Assembly (NCBI GenBank): GCA_963703745.1
Contig: CAVPFL010000007.1
Location: 496,001-560,000 of the forward strand
Reading direction: 5' to 3'
Origin: AP-15 sp963703745
GTDB taxonomy: Bacteria; Pseudomonadota; Alphaproteobacteria; ATCC43930; CGMCC-115725
Length of the DNA stretch: 64,000 bases
This document shows, piece by piece, positions 17,532 to 26,319 of this stretch (positions within the stretch are counted from its first letter, which is position 1; each line of letters starts with the position of its first letter). The notes beneath the pieces are model-generated. The model did no database searches and was not told the origin of the DNA. It worked only from the letters and a program-made list of their open reading frames with translations. The translations under genes were made by a program, and so were the position numbers.

Positions 17532-19340
17532 CTACCCGCCGCCGCGTTGCAGCACCGGCCCGTAAAGACGCAGAGCAGTGTTGATCAATGCCAGGTGGCT
17601 GAGTGCTTGTGGAAAATTGCCTAGCATTCGTTGTTGCCGCACATGCCACTCTTCGGACAGCAGGCCGACATCATTGCGCAAGGCCAATACCCGTTCGAAA
17701 TAAGCACGTGCCTCGGTCGTCCGGCCCTGCATTTCGAGACAATCGGCAAGCCAGCAGGTGCAAGCGATGAATGCGCCTTCGTCCGGGCCATCGCCGCGGC
17801 TCCATCGCCTAACTAGGCTGTCTTCGACCAACTCCCTTTCAATCGCCGCGATCGTGCCGGCGATCCGCGTGTCATTGATCGGCAGGAACCCGACGAGCGG
17901 GAGCAACAGCAGGCTCGCGTCGAGCGCTTCCGATCCGAACGATTGGACGAAGCTGTTGCGCGTGGCGTTGAAACCGTCACGGCAGATCCGGCGATGAAGG
18001 TCGCGACGCAGCTGTTCGAGGTCCTGGCGACAAACTGCACCGGATATCTTTCGAACTTGCGCGAGCTTTAGAAAGCGATCGATCCCGGCCCAGGCCATCA
18101 CCTTCGAATAGGTGAAGTGTTGAGCCGGTCCCCGCGTCTCCCAAATGCCCTGATCCGGGTGGTCCCAAACCTTTTCGAGATGCGAGACGATCGCCGTTTC
18201 GGTCGCCATTTCCGTGGATCGGCCGGTAATCCCTGACCGCTCGAATAGATGCAGCGAATCAAGGACCTCGCCATAAATGTCGAGCTGGAACTGCTCTGCT
18301 GCTGGGTTGCCGACCCGCACCGGAGTTGCCCCTTCATATCCTGGAAGCCAGGGAACGTCGCGGTGGCCGATATGCCGCGACCCATCTCCCCGGAACATCG
18401 TCCGCAGCCGTTCCGGCACTCCAGCCGCGGCGCGCAGCAGCCAGTCGCGCCACGCGCGCGCCTCACCGTGATAGCCGGCGTTGAGGAAAGCCGACAGTGC
18501 GAAGGTCGAGTCGCGCAACCAAGTGTAACGGTAGTCCCAGTTCTTATCACCCCCCGGTACCTCGGGAAGCGAGGTGGTCGGCGCAGCTATGATGCCGCCG
18601 GTCTCGGCATCGGTCAGCGCCTGCAAGGTAATCAGCGAGCGCTTAACCGCCCCTGGCCAGTCAGTGGGAGTAGTGAACCGATCCGCCCATTCCTGCCAGT
18701 ATCTTGCGGTCGCCGCGATCGCGGCCGTGGTATGGATCGGAGGCGGCTCAGGCTCATACGAATGACCGTATTGCAAAATGAAAGTGAGGCTCGCGCCGAC
18801 GCCGATCGCAAAGTCGCAGACGATACTGTCATTCTCGCACACGATGTCGATCGGCGAGCGGAATACTACGAGATCCGGTCCAACGATGCCGTGCGCCAAG
18901 CGCGGCCCGACCTGGAGACGCGGCGGAATACTGCCGTAGTCAAAACGCAGCGCCAGAGCGAGGGCCATCCTTACCTCGCCGGCTTCGCCGGTAACCTGGC
19001 GAATAATCGCGCGGTGCGGGGTGCCGATCGGCATCAGATCGGCGACACAGACGACACCAGCCGCTGTTTCATGGCGGGTTTCGAGAATCAAAGTATCGTC
19101 GCGGTAGCGTCGCCACGTGCGGCGCGGTTGGTCCCGGGGAGCGATGCGCCAGCTTCCATGAGGCGCGTCTCCGAGCAGGGCGGAGAAGCAAGCGTCACTG
19201 TCGAAATGTGGCCAGCACAGCCAGTCGATCGCCCCATCACGCGCCACCAACGCAGCGCTGCGGCGGTCCCCAATCAAGGCATAGTCTTCGATCCTCTTGC
19301 TCACCTCAGGCGACTCCGTGACGGCGGGAACCGCTACCAT
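17532..19340 (-). CDS. Glycoside hydrolase family 15 protein (glucoamylase/trehalase-like)
   Basis: About 602 residues. N-terminal trehalase-like beta-domain: RIEDYALIGDRRSAALV and WLCWPHFDS. The (alpha/alpha)6 catalytic barrel contains NWDYRYTWLRDS, a WE/RG segment QGIWETRGPAQHFTYSK carrying the general-acid Glu region, and the C-terminal GLLSEEWH...MLGNFPQALSHLALI motif with the second acidic residue. Family members hydrolyse alpha-glucosidic bonds, commonly trehalose or maltooligosaccharides. ATG 19340 is chosen for homology; a TTG at 19397 is in frame. It is divergent from the TPP-enzyme operon, whose promoter overlaps this start. Confidence 0.88.
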   Translation of the reverse strand: MVAVPAVTESPEVSKRIEDYALIGDRRSAALVARDGAIDWLCWPHFDSDACFSALLGDAPHGSWRIAPRDQPRRTWRRYRDDTLILETRHETAAGVVCVADLMPIGTPHRAIIRQVTGEAGEVRMALALALRFDYGSIPPRLQVGPRLAHGIVGPDLVVFRSPIDIVCENDSIVCDFAIGVGASLTFILQYGHSYEPEPPPIHTTAAIAATARYWQEWADRFTTPTDWPGAVKRSLITLQALTDAETGGIIAAPTTSLPEVPGGDKNWDYRYTWLRDSTFALSAFLNAGYHGEARAWRDWLLRAAAGVPERLRTMFRGDGSRHIGHRDVPWLPGYEGATPVRVGNPAAEQFQLDIYGEVLDSLHLFERSGITGRSTEMATETAIVSHLEKVWDHPDQGIWETRGPAQHFTYSKVMAWAGIDRFLKLAQVRKISGAVCRQDLEQLRRDLHRRICRDGFNATRNSFVQSFGSEALDASLLLLPLVGFLPINDTRIAGTIAAIERELVEDSLVRRWSRGDGPDEGAFIACTCWLADCLEMQGRTTEARAYFERVLALRNDVGLLSEEWHVRQQRMLGNFPQALSHLALINTALRLYGPVLQRGGG

Positions 19341-19352
19341 CGACGCAACGTT
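19327..19352 (+). promoter_or_regulatory. Perfect EcfG-type promoter for the TPP-enzyme operon
   Basis: GGAAC (19327-19331), 17-base spacer, CGTT (19349-19352): an exact match to the alphaproteobacterial general stress sigma factor consensus. It lies 70 bases upstream of the ATG at 19422 and overlaps the first codons of the divergent GH15 gene. Confidence 0.7.
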
Positions 19353-19421
19353 GAACGGATTATCAAGGCCAGTGGTTTCGTGTGGCCTTCCGATCAACTC
19401 TCACGGCGAGGACAAGACCCT

Positions 19422-21215
19422 ATGGCCATGACCGTCGGCGACTTCTTTATCGACCGTCTTCATCAGTGGGGTGTGAGACGGATTTACGGCTATCCCGGCG
19501 ACGGCATCAATGGCGTGTTCGGTGCGCTGCAGCGAGCCGAAGGCAAGATCGAATTCATCCAGGTCCGGCATGAGGAGATGGCCGCCTTCATGGCCTCGGC
19601 ACATGCCAAATTCACCGGCGAGCTCGGGGTCTGCATCGCCACGTCGGGACCTGGCGCGGCCCATCTGGTCACTGGACTTTACGACGCGCAGCTCGACCAC
19701 ATGCCGGTACTGGCCATCACCGGCCAACAGGCGCGGATGGCGCTCGGCGGTCATTACCAGCAGGAGGTCGATCTTCCGGCGATGTTGAAGGACGTTGCCG
19801 GCGCGTTCGTCCAGACTGCGATGGTGCCGGCGCAGGTGCGCCACATGACCGACCGTGCCGTGCGTATCGCGACCGCCCGGCGGCGGGTGACCGCGATGGT
19901 ATTCCCCAATGACCTGCAAGACCTCGAATACGCGGAGCCGCCGCGGGCGCACGGCACGTTGCATTCGGGCGTCGGCTATCAACCACCCAAGGTCGTCCCT
20001 TACGATCAGGACCTGCGCAAGGCTGCCGAGGTGTTGAACGCCGGCAAGAAGGTCGCGATCCTGGTCGGAGCCGGGGCGCTCAAAGCCACCGACGAGGTCA
20101 TCGCGGTGGCCGACCGGCTTGGCGCCGGCGTCGCCAAAGCGTTGCTAGGCAAGGCTGCTCTACCCGACGACCTGCCTTGGGTCACCGGGTCGATCGGCCT
20201 GCTCGGCACCAAGCCGAGCTGGGATCTGATGAACGAGTGCGACACCCTGCTGATGATCGGCTCGGGCTTCCCATATTCGGAATTCCTGCCCAAAGAGGGG
20301 CAGGCGCGCGCGGTACAGATCGACATCGAGCCGGAAATGCTGAGCCTGCGCTATCCGATGGAAGTCAACCTGGTCGGCGACGCGGCAGAGACGTTGCGTG
20401 CGCTTCTGCCCCTGCTGGAAGAGCGGTCGGACCACGCTTGGCGCAAGCGCATCGAAGGCTGGACGCGGAAATGGTGGGAGGTATTGGAAGATCGGGCAAT
20501 GCAGCCTGCCAAACCGATCAACCCGCAGCGCGTTGCCTGGGAATTGTCACCGCGCCTTCCCGAACGGGCGATCATCACCAGTGATTCCGGGTCCTGCGCC
20601 AATTGGTATGCGCGCGACCTGAAGATCAGGCGTGGCATGAGGTGCTCGCTGTCGGGTGGTCTCGCTTCGATGGGTGCCGCCGTGCCTTACGCGATCGCCG
20701 CCAAGTTCGCCCATCCAGAGCGGCCGGTCATCACACTCGTCGGTGACGGCGCCATGCAGATGAACAATATGGCCGAGCTGATCACCGTCGCCAAATACTG
20801 GCGGCAATGGAAGACCCCGCGCTGGATCTGCGGTGTCTTCAACAACGAGGATCTCAACCAGGTCACCTGGGAGCAGCGGGTCATGGAAGGCGACCCGAAG
20901 TTCAACGCGTCGCAACGCATCCCCAATGTCCCCTACCATAAATTCGCCGAGCTACTTGGCCTGAAGGGGATCTTTGTCGACAACCCCGATCGGGTTGCTC
21001 CGGCTTGGGAAGAGGCTCTCGCGGCAGACCGGCCGGTCGTCGTCGAATTCAAGACCGATCCCGAGGTGCCGCCCCTGCCGCCGCATATCACGCTGAAGCA
21101 GGCGAAGGCCTTTGCCGAGGCGCTGATCAAGGGTGATCCGGAGGAAGGTGGGGTCATAGCCGGCACCGCGCGACAGGTTCTATCATCGATCCTTCCCGGA
21201 AAATCGGACAAGTGA
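19422..21215 (+). CDS. Thiamine pyrophosphate enzyme, pyruvate oxidase/dehydrogenase (PoxB)-like
   Basis: 597 residues with the three acetohydroxyacid-synthase-fold domains. The N-terminal Pyr domain has YGYPGDGINGVFGAL and the catalytic Glu in QVRHEEMAAFMAS. The central domain follows, then the TPP-binding motif GDGAMQMNNMAE ... NNEDLNQVT. The YGYPGDGINGV and GDGAMQMNNMAEL signatures fit PoxB-like pyruvate:quinone oxidoreductases more than acetolactate synthase. Such enzymes decarboxylate pyruvate to acetate and pass electrons via FAD to membrane quinone. The frame stays open far upstream, but that stretch is antisense to GH15. First gene of a five-gene overlapping operon. Confidence 0.87.
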   Translation: MAMTVGDFFIDRLHQWGVRRIYGYPGDGINGVFGALQRAEGKIEFIQVRHEEMAAFMASAHAKFTGELGVCIATSGPGAAHLVTGLYDAQLDHMPVLAITGQQARMALGGHYQQEVDLPAMLKDVAGAFVQTAMVPAQVRHMTDRAVRIATARRRVTAMVFPNDLQDLEYAEPPRAHGTLHSGVGYQPPKVVPYDQDLRKAAEVLNAGKKVAILVGAGALKATDEVIAVADRLGAGVAKALLGKAALPDDLPWVTGSIGLLGTKPSWDLMNECDTLLMIGSGFPYSEFLPKEGQARAVQIDIEPEMLSLRYPMEVNLVGDAAETLRALLPLLEERSDHAWRKRIEGWTRKWWEVLEDRAMQPAKPINPQRVAWELSPRLPERAIITSDSGSCANWYARDLKIRRGMRCSLSGGLASMGAAVPYAIAAKFAHPERPVITLVGDGAMQMNNMAELITVAKYWRQWKTPRWICGVFNNEDLNQVTWEQRVMEGDPKFNASQRIPNVPYHKFAELLGLKGIFVDNPDRVAPAWEEALAADRPVVVEFKTDPEVPPLPPHITLKQAKAFAEALIKGDPEEGGVIAGTARQVLSSILPGKSDK

Positions 21216-22312
21216 TGTCTCGCGAAGCGCCGCTTACGCGAGTTGCTGCGGCGGCCTATGAAATCCCGACCGACGCGCCCGAGGCAGACGGAACGCTCGA
21301 ATGGGACCGCACGGTTCTGGTGGTGGTCGAGATCGAGGCCGGTGGCCAGACCGGCCTCGGCTACACCTACGCCGAAGGGTCGATCGTACAGCTTATCGAG
21401 GGCAAGCTTGGCTCAGTGATCTCTGAGCGTTCGGCCTTCGACATTGCTGGCGCCAATGGCGCTCTGTGGCGCAGCATTCGCAATCTCGGCCGTAGCGGAT
21501 TGGTGGCGACGGCGATCTCTGCCGTCGATGCTGCGCTATGGGATTTGAAGGCCAAGCTCCTCGGGACATCGGTGGCGGCGTTGCTCGGCTGCTGCCGTGA
21601 GACAGTGTCGATCTACGGCAGCGGCGGGTTTACGACCTATGCCGACAAGCAACTGCGCAACCAGCTGTCCGGTTGGACAGAACGCGATGGCTGCCGTTGG
21701 GTCAAAATGAAAATCGGGAGCGACCCGGCGTGCGACCCCGAACGTGTCGCGGTAGCACGCGACGCGATTGGTGATGCCGGCCTGTTCGTCGATGCCAACG
21801 GCGCGTTTGCGGCAAAACAGGCCCTGGCCTTAGCCGAGCGTATCGCCGAACACGACGTCAGGTGGTTCGAGGAGCCGGTCACCTCCGACGATGTCGTCGG
21901 GCTGGCGCTGGTGCGCGATTGCGCCCCTGCCGGGATGGATATTGCTGCCGGCGAGTATGGCTACAACCTTGACGATTTCCGGCGTCTGCTGGAGCTGCCC
22001 TCGATCGATGTGCTGCAAGCCGACGTGACGCGTTGCGGTGGTATCACCGGCTTTATGCAGGTCGCGGCATTGTGCGAGGCAAGGCATATCGAGCTGTCGG
22101 GGCATTGCGCGCCTGCCCTGCATCTGCATGCCGCCTGCGCGGCGCCGCGGCTGCGGCACCTCGAATGGTTCCACGACCATGTGCGCATTGAGCGCATGTT
22201 GTTCGACGGTGCGCCCGAGCCCCGTGACGGCGAGATTGCGCCCGATTTTTCGCGTCCGGGATTTGGTCTCGTCTTTAAAAAACGTGACGCAGAGCGCTTC
22301 CGCATCGGATAA
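21212..22312 (+). CDS. Enolase-superfamily protein (mandelate racemase/muconate lactonizing type)
   Basis: 366 residues. The N-terminal capping domain precedes a TIM barrel with the K-x-K motif (WVKMKIGSD, near 165), Mg2+ ligands VDANG, EEPV and AAGEYGY, and a late His in ELSGHCAPALH. The KxK plus His pairing marks the mandelate racemase-like branch that abstracts alpha protons of carboxylate substrates, often sugar acids. The start (GTG 21212 or ATG 21215) overlaps the stop of the TPP enzyme, implying translational coupling. Acid-sugar dehydration is plausible beside a gluconate-dehydrogenase-like pair. Confidence 0.85.
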   Translation: MMSREAPLTRVAAAAYEIPTDAPEADGTLEWDRTVLVVVEIEAGGQTGLGYTYAEGSIVQLIEGKLGSVISERSAFDIAGANGALWRSIRNLGRSGLVATAISAVDAALWDLKAKLLGTSVAALLGCCRETVSIYGSGGFTTYADKQLRNQLSGWTERDGCRWVKMKIGSDPACDPERVAVARDAIGDAGLFVDANGAFAAKQALALAERIAEHDVRWFEEPVTSDDVVGLALVRDCAPAGMDIAAGEYGYNLDDFRRLLELPSIDVLQADVTRCGGITGFMQVAALCEARHIELSGHCAPALHLHAACAAPRLRHLEWFHDHVRIERMLFDGAPEPRDGEIAPDFSRPGFGLVFKKRDAERFRIG

Positions 22313-22318
22313 AGAGAG

Positions 22319-23245
22319 TTGGCTAATATCCAGATATCGGCCGGGGTCGGCTTTGTGGCGCTAGCCGCTGCGGGTGCGGTCGCAGTGCTCGCGAACGCGC
22401 AGCGGCGGCATCTCATCAGGCCTGCCCTACCGCCAGCCGAGACGACATCAGGGCGAAATCAGGCGGCGCGGAAAGTAAACCGCGCGTCCTCCTTGTTGGC
22501 GGGTGCGGTCTTGGCAGACAGCGCGGTCGAGCATTATCGCGGATCGTTTCACAACAAGGCTATGTACCTGCCGCTCGCAATTTCGGCGCAAGCATTGGGC
22601 GCCGGCGTTCAGGGGATGGTCGCGCGAGAGGGAGGCGCCGATGTCCGCCGCGAGGCCAGCCATCAGCTCGCTGTGGTCAACGGCGCTGCCGGGCTCGGGT
22701 TTCACGTTTACAATATCGCCAAGCGGCCGGGCGGCATCAGCTGGCTGAACCTGTTTTACGCAGCACCGTTCGGCGCACCGGCAGCGCTGTCGCTGTCTGG
22801 GATGTTTGGTCTATTGGCGGAGCGCATACGCGCGGGTGGCCCGGCCGTCGGCGGCGTCATGCCGAGCCGCGCTACCGCTTGGCTCACCGCCGCCGGCCTC
22901 CTCGGCACCGCCGGCGAAGCGGGCCTGATGCATTTTCGCGGCGCTTTCCACAATCCGGCAATGGTAATCCCGGTTACCCTGCCTCCGGTCGCTGCGGCGC
23001 TGCTGGCCGGTGCCACGGTCAAGCCGTGTTTGGCGGCACCGGCGCGTTGGTCGTTGCGACTATTGGTGGCGGTCGGGTTTATCGGCTCCGCGTTCCACGC
23101 CTATGGCATCCACCGGAACATGGGTGGTTGGCGCAACTGGTCACAGAACCTGTTGAACGGCCCCCCTTTGCCGGCTCCGCCGGCTTTCACGGCGTTGGCC
23201 ACCGCCGGGCTCGGTGCACTCGACCTGATCAAGGGAGAGCCATGA
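22319..23245 (+). CDS. Multi-pass membrane protein of unknown function
   Basis: 308 residues, start TTG at 22319, six bases after the upstream stop. About six to seven hydrophobic segments are visible, with an internal repeat: SAVEHYRGSFHNKAMYLPL near residue 70 and GLMHFRGAFHNPAMVIPVT near 205 share the core H-x-R-G-x-F-H-N-x-A-M. This suggests an ancestral duplication of a three- or four-helix unit, and the two conserved His in each repeat could bind haem or a metal. It overlaps the next gene by ATGA. It may be the membrane partner of the adjacent dehydrogenase; that is inference. Confidence 0.7.
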   Translation: MANIQISAGVGFVALAAAGAVAVLANAQRRHLIRPALPPAETTSGRNQAARKVNRASSLLAGAVLADSAVEHYRGSFHNKAMYLPLAISAQALGAGVQGMVAREGGADVRREASHQLAVVNGAAGLGFHVYNIAKRPGGISWLNLFYAAPFGAPAALSLSGMFGLLAERIRAGGPAVGGVMPSRATAWLTAAGLLGTAGEAGLMHFRGAFHNPAMVIPVTLPPVAAALLAGATVKPCLAAPARWSLRLLVAVGFIGSAFHAYGIHRNMGGWRNWSQNLLNGPPLPAPPAFTALATAGLGALDLIKGEP

Positions 23246-23883
23246 GCGAGCACTTTCCTGGCTACGATGTCCTCGCCAAACGGCACACGCCGTCCTGGAA
23301 CGAGAAGACGCGCCAGGTCATCGACGGACGCCTCGCCCTGCCGCGCGAGCCGCGCTACCTGTCGCACGAAGAATGGCGGGTCCTAGAGGCGATCTGTGGC
23401 CGCATCGTTCCCCAGCCCCGGACACGACCGCCAGTTCCGCTCGCAGCGATGGTCGACGCAAAGCTCTTCGAGAACCGCGGGGACGGCTATCGCGATTATC
23501 GTCTGCCAGCACTGCGTGAAGCATGGCGGCGCGGGCTTCGCGCGATCGATGCCGAGGCGCGGCGCCGGCACAATGTCGACTTTGCCGCGCTCGATGCGGC
23601 CGAGCAAGACGCCTTGCTGCGGGCGGCCCAGCAGGGCACGCTGTCCGACGGCGGATGGGACGGCATGCCACCCGCGATCTTTTTCGCCAAACGGCTGCTG
23701 CCGGACATCGTCACCCTTTATTACGCCCACCCGACCGCCTGGAACGAGATCGGCTTTGGCGGTCCAGCCAGCCCGCGGGGCTATGTTCGGATGGATTTCG
23801 ACCGCCGCGATCCGTGGGAAGCGGCCGAGGCCAAGCCTGGGCATGAGATCGAAGCGGCGCGAGAGAATGCACGTGTCGGATGA
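23242..23883 (+). CDS. Gluconate 2-dehydrogenase subunit 3-like protein
   Basis: 213 residues. LSHEEWRVLEAICGRIVPQ, DGYRDYRLPALREAWRRGL and the C-terminal TLYYAHPTAWNEIGFGGPASPRGY are typical of the gluconate 2-dehydrogenase subunit 3 family. Classic subunit 3 proteins carry a Tat signal and support the flavoprotein in the periplasm. Here no twin-arginine signal is seen, so the location is unclear. It overlaps the preceding membrane protein by four bases and the following flavoprotein by 17 bases, indicating a tight complex-forming operon. Confidence 0.85.
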   Translation: MSEHFPGYDVLAKRHTPSWNEKTRQVIDGRLALPREPRYLSHEEWRVLEAICGRIVPQPRTRPPVPLAAMVDAKLFENRGDGYRDYRLPALREAWRRGLRAIDAEARRRHNVDFAALDAAEQDALLRAAQQGTLSDGGWDGMPPAIFFAKRLLPDIVTLYYAHPTAWNEIGFGGPASPRGYVRMDFDRRDPWEAAEAKPGHEIEAARENARVG

Positions 23884-25522
23884 CCCGCAACAAATCCCGC
23901 GGGGCAAAAACGGCCGCGCGCCCGACGTTCTCCGGGTCGGCGGGTGGGTCCCGATGCGGGAATACCGCGATGACGAGGCGGTCGATTTCGCCATCGTCGG
24001 CACTGGCGCTGGCGGCGGCACCTTAGCCTGCCGGCTCGCCGAAGCCGGGTTCTCCGTGGTAGGCCTCGACGCCGGACCGTGGTGGCGGCCGCTCGAGGAT
24101 TTCGCCTCGGACGAATTGCACCAGCACAAGCTTTATTGGACCGGAGAGCGGATCTGCGACGGCGCCGACCCATTGCAGCTCGGCGCCAACAACAGCGGCC
24201 GATCAGTCGGCGGCAGCACCGTACATTTTGCGATGGTCTCACTGCGCTTTCGGCCGGAATGGTTCAAATCAAAAAGCCAGCTGGGCTATGGTGCTGACTG
24301 GCCGGTCGATTGGCGCGAGATGTGGGATTATTACGGCGAGGTAGAACAGGCGCTGAAGATATCCGGCCCTGTCAACTATCCGTGGGGACCCAAGCGGCCC
24401 CGCTATCCCTATCGCGCGCATGAATTGAACGCAGCCGCGGTGGTCCTGGCTAAGGGCGCTAAGGCGGTCGGGATCCAATGGGCGCCGACGCCGCTGGCAA
24501 CTATCTCGGCGCCCCGCGGTTTGTCTCACCCTTGCGTCTATCGCGGATTCTGCGTTGTCGGCTGCGCGACGAATGCGAAGCAGAGCGCTCTTATCACTTG
24601 GATCCCGCGCGCCGTCGCCGCCGGCGCCGAGATTCGCGACCTCGCAATGGTCGGCAGGATCGAGACCGATGCAAAGACTGGCCTTGCCACCGGTATTCAT
24701 TATCATCGCGAGGGCCGCTGGCGCTTCCAGCGGGCGCGCAACGTCGTCGTCGCCGGCTACGCGATCGAGACTCCCAGGCTCCTGCTGAATTCGGCCGATC
24801 TGCGCCATCCCGACGGCCTCGCCAACAGCTCCGGCTTGGTTGGGCGTAATCTGATGGTGCAGGCCAATCAGGCGGTCTACGGCACGATGGAGCAGGAAAT
24901 CCGCTGGTATAAAGGGCCGCCGTCGCTCGCGATCACCGAGCATTGGAACTACGAGGATGAGGGCAAGGATTTCTTCGGCGGCTATTGCTTTATGAGCGAC
25001 GGCCCGCTGCCGTTGATCTGGGGCGGCATCGTCAGCGGCGAGCGCAGCCTGTGGGGTACCGCGTTGCGCGAAGAGATGGCGAAATACAACCATCAGGCAG
25101 GGCTCAAGCTGGTCGGCGAGGTCTTGCCCGACGAGCGCAATACAGTGACGCTCTCTGACGAGACCGACGATTTCGGCCTCAAGATCCCACGCGTAACGTT
25201 TTCCTATGGTGACAACGATAAGCGGCTAATCCGCCACGCGCTGCGGCAGATGCATGAATGTCTTGCCGCCGGCGGCGCGCGCAATCTGTGGGATCAGAAC
25301 AACGACACTTGCCACCTGCACGGAACCGCTCGTATGGGCGACGACCTGCGCACCAGCGTCGTCAATGGCGATTGCCGCAGCTGGGATATTCCCAATCTTT
25401 GGGTATGCGACGGCTCGGTGTTCCCGACCGTCGGCGGCGTCAACCCATCACTGACGATCCAGGCGCTCGCCTGCCGCGCCGCCGACCGTATTCGCGCCCT
25501 GGCGGCTCGTGGCGAGCTTTAG
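23867..25522 (+). CDS. GMC family oxidoreductase (gluconate 2-dehydrogenase large-subunit type)
   Basis: 551 residues. FAD-binding IVGTGAGGGTLACRLAEAG near residue 40, SVGGSTVHFAMVS in the flavin-contact loop, active-site region CHLHGTARMG near 490, and the C-terminal LWVCDGSVFPTVGGVNPSLTIQALA. It oxidises alcohol groups of sugars or sugar acids and passes electrons onward. The usual third component, a multihaem cytochrome c, is absent from this operon. ATG 23867 is preceded by GAGAGA; the frame is open upstream but that overlaps the subunit-3 gene. Confidence 0.88.
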   Translation: MHVSDDPQQIPRGKNGRAPDVLRVGGWVPMREYRDDEAVDFAIVGTGAGGGTLACRLAEAGFSVVGLDAGPWWRPLEDFASDELHQHKLYWTGERICDGADPLQLGANNSGRSVGGSTVHFAMVSLRFRPEWFKSKSQLGYGADWPVDWREMWDYYGEVEQALKISGPVNYPWGPKRPRYPYRAHELNAAAVVLAKGAKAVGIQWAPTPLATISAPRGLSHPCVYRGFCVVGCATNAKQSALITWIPRAVAAGAEIRDLAMVGRIETDAKTGLATGIHYHREGRWRFQRARNVVVAGYAIETPRLLLNSADLRHPDGLANSSGLVGRNLMVQANQAVYGTMEQEIRWYKGPPSLAITEHWNYEDEGKDFFGGYCFMSDGPLPLIWGGIVSGERSLWGTALREEMAKYNHQAGLKLVGEVLPDERNTVTLSDETDDFGLKIPRVTFSYGDNDKRLIRHALRQMHECLAAGGARNLWDQNNDTCHLHGTARMGDDLRTSVVNGDCRSWDIPNLWVCDGSVFPTVGGVNPSLTIQALACRAADRIRALAARGEL

Positions 25523-25555
25523 AGATGAAACAATCGACTGCTCGGTGTCTCCGGG

Positions 25556-25786
25556 ACCTTGCTGGACCTGCTGACCGAGCCGGCTCTGTTGAAACAAGCG
25601 CAAGACGAATTCGCCGAACGCACCGGCGGCGGGGTCGGCGGCACCAAACGGGTGGCACCGTTGCTGCCCAAGGATTTCCCGCCGCCCATCGATCTGCGCT
25701 GGCCCGAATACATCCAGACCGCGCGCGGTGAGGAATGGTGGATCCCGACCCCTGTGCTCGGCTCCGGCGCCGGCGATCCGCTCTGA
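25556..25786 (+). pseudogene. C-terminal fragment of a second M20 amidohydrolase
   Basis: About 76 codons closely matching the last 77 codons of the complete gene at 13050-14654 (shared DLLTEPALL, TGGG, APLLPKDF, WPEYIQTARGEEWW), with many synonymous and some amino-acid changes. The rest of the gene is missing; upstream is the GMC gene. No ribosome binding site. A remnant of a tandem paralogue or of a recombination event. Confidence 0.85.
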
Positions 25787-25812
25787 GCGGATCTCTTCGA
25801 TCTCGCCGCGTT

Positions 25813-26133
25813 TTACTTATTTCGCGACCAGTACTCGGCCGACGCGGGAAACACAGTCTGGCAACGCGTCGCCTGGGCCGGCCCGTCGAGCGTGTCGGCG
25901 GCCGCGCGCCAGACCGCGTAGTGCGGTGCGGCCCGATGCGCCTCCAGTGCGGCCTGGTCGCGGTAGACTTCGTAGAAGTAATAGACGTTCGGGTCCTGCT
26001 CGTCCTGCAGGACGTTGAAGCGCATGCAGCCCGGCTCGTCCCCCTCCGACCCGAGAGCGTCCACCTCGATCGCCTTCAGGAAGCGCTCGCGTCCCTCCGG
26101 CTTTACCCTGACCTTGACCCACATCGCCAGCAT
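25813..26133 (-). CDS. Antibiotic biosynthesis monooxygenase (ABM) domain protein
   Basis: 106 residues forming one ferredoxin-like ABM domain: MLAMWVKVRVKPEGRERFL, then EPGCMRFNVLQDEQDP and YYFYEVYRDQAALEAHRAA. Such proteins act as cofactor-less monooxygenases on quinols or as small dimeric modifiers of aromatic intermediates. ATG 26133 has AAGGGGA upstream; a longer frame to 26217 has no better signal. It is convergent with the M20 fragment and unlinked to a clear operon. Confidence 0.85.
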   Translation of the reverse strand: MLAMWVKVRVKPEGRERFLKAIEVDALGSEGDEPGCMRFNVLQDEQDPNVYYFYEVYRDQAALEAHRAAPHYAVWRAAADTLDGPAQATRCQTVFPASAEYWSRNK

Positions 26134-26319
26134 GCGGTCCCCTTTCTCTCGGCAAGTGGTTTCGCACGGGAACCACCGCGCTCCGGCACGCGGCCCCGGA
26201 ATGTGCACCTTACGCAAGCAGCGGCGGGGATGTCAACTCTGACCCCAATTTTCCCGAATATGAGGCTTCAATTCGAAAGCGGAGCCGGATAGCGCGGCTT
26301 CGCAACCGCGGAGGCCGCG

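Noticed and set aside
18249..19421. A reading frame extending the TPP-enzyme gene 390 codons upstream.
   Set aside because: It is antisense to the GH15 gene with strong family motifs. The enzyme begins at ATG 19422, where homology starts and a stress promoter precedes it.
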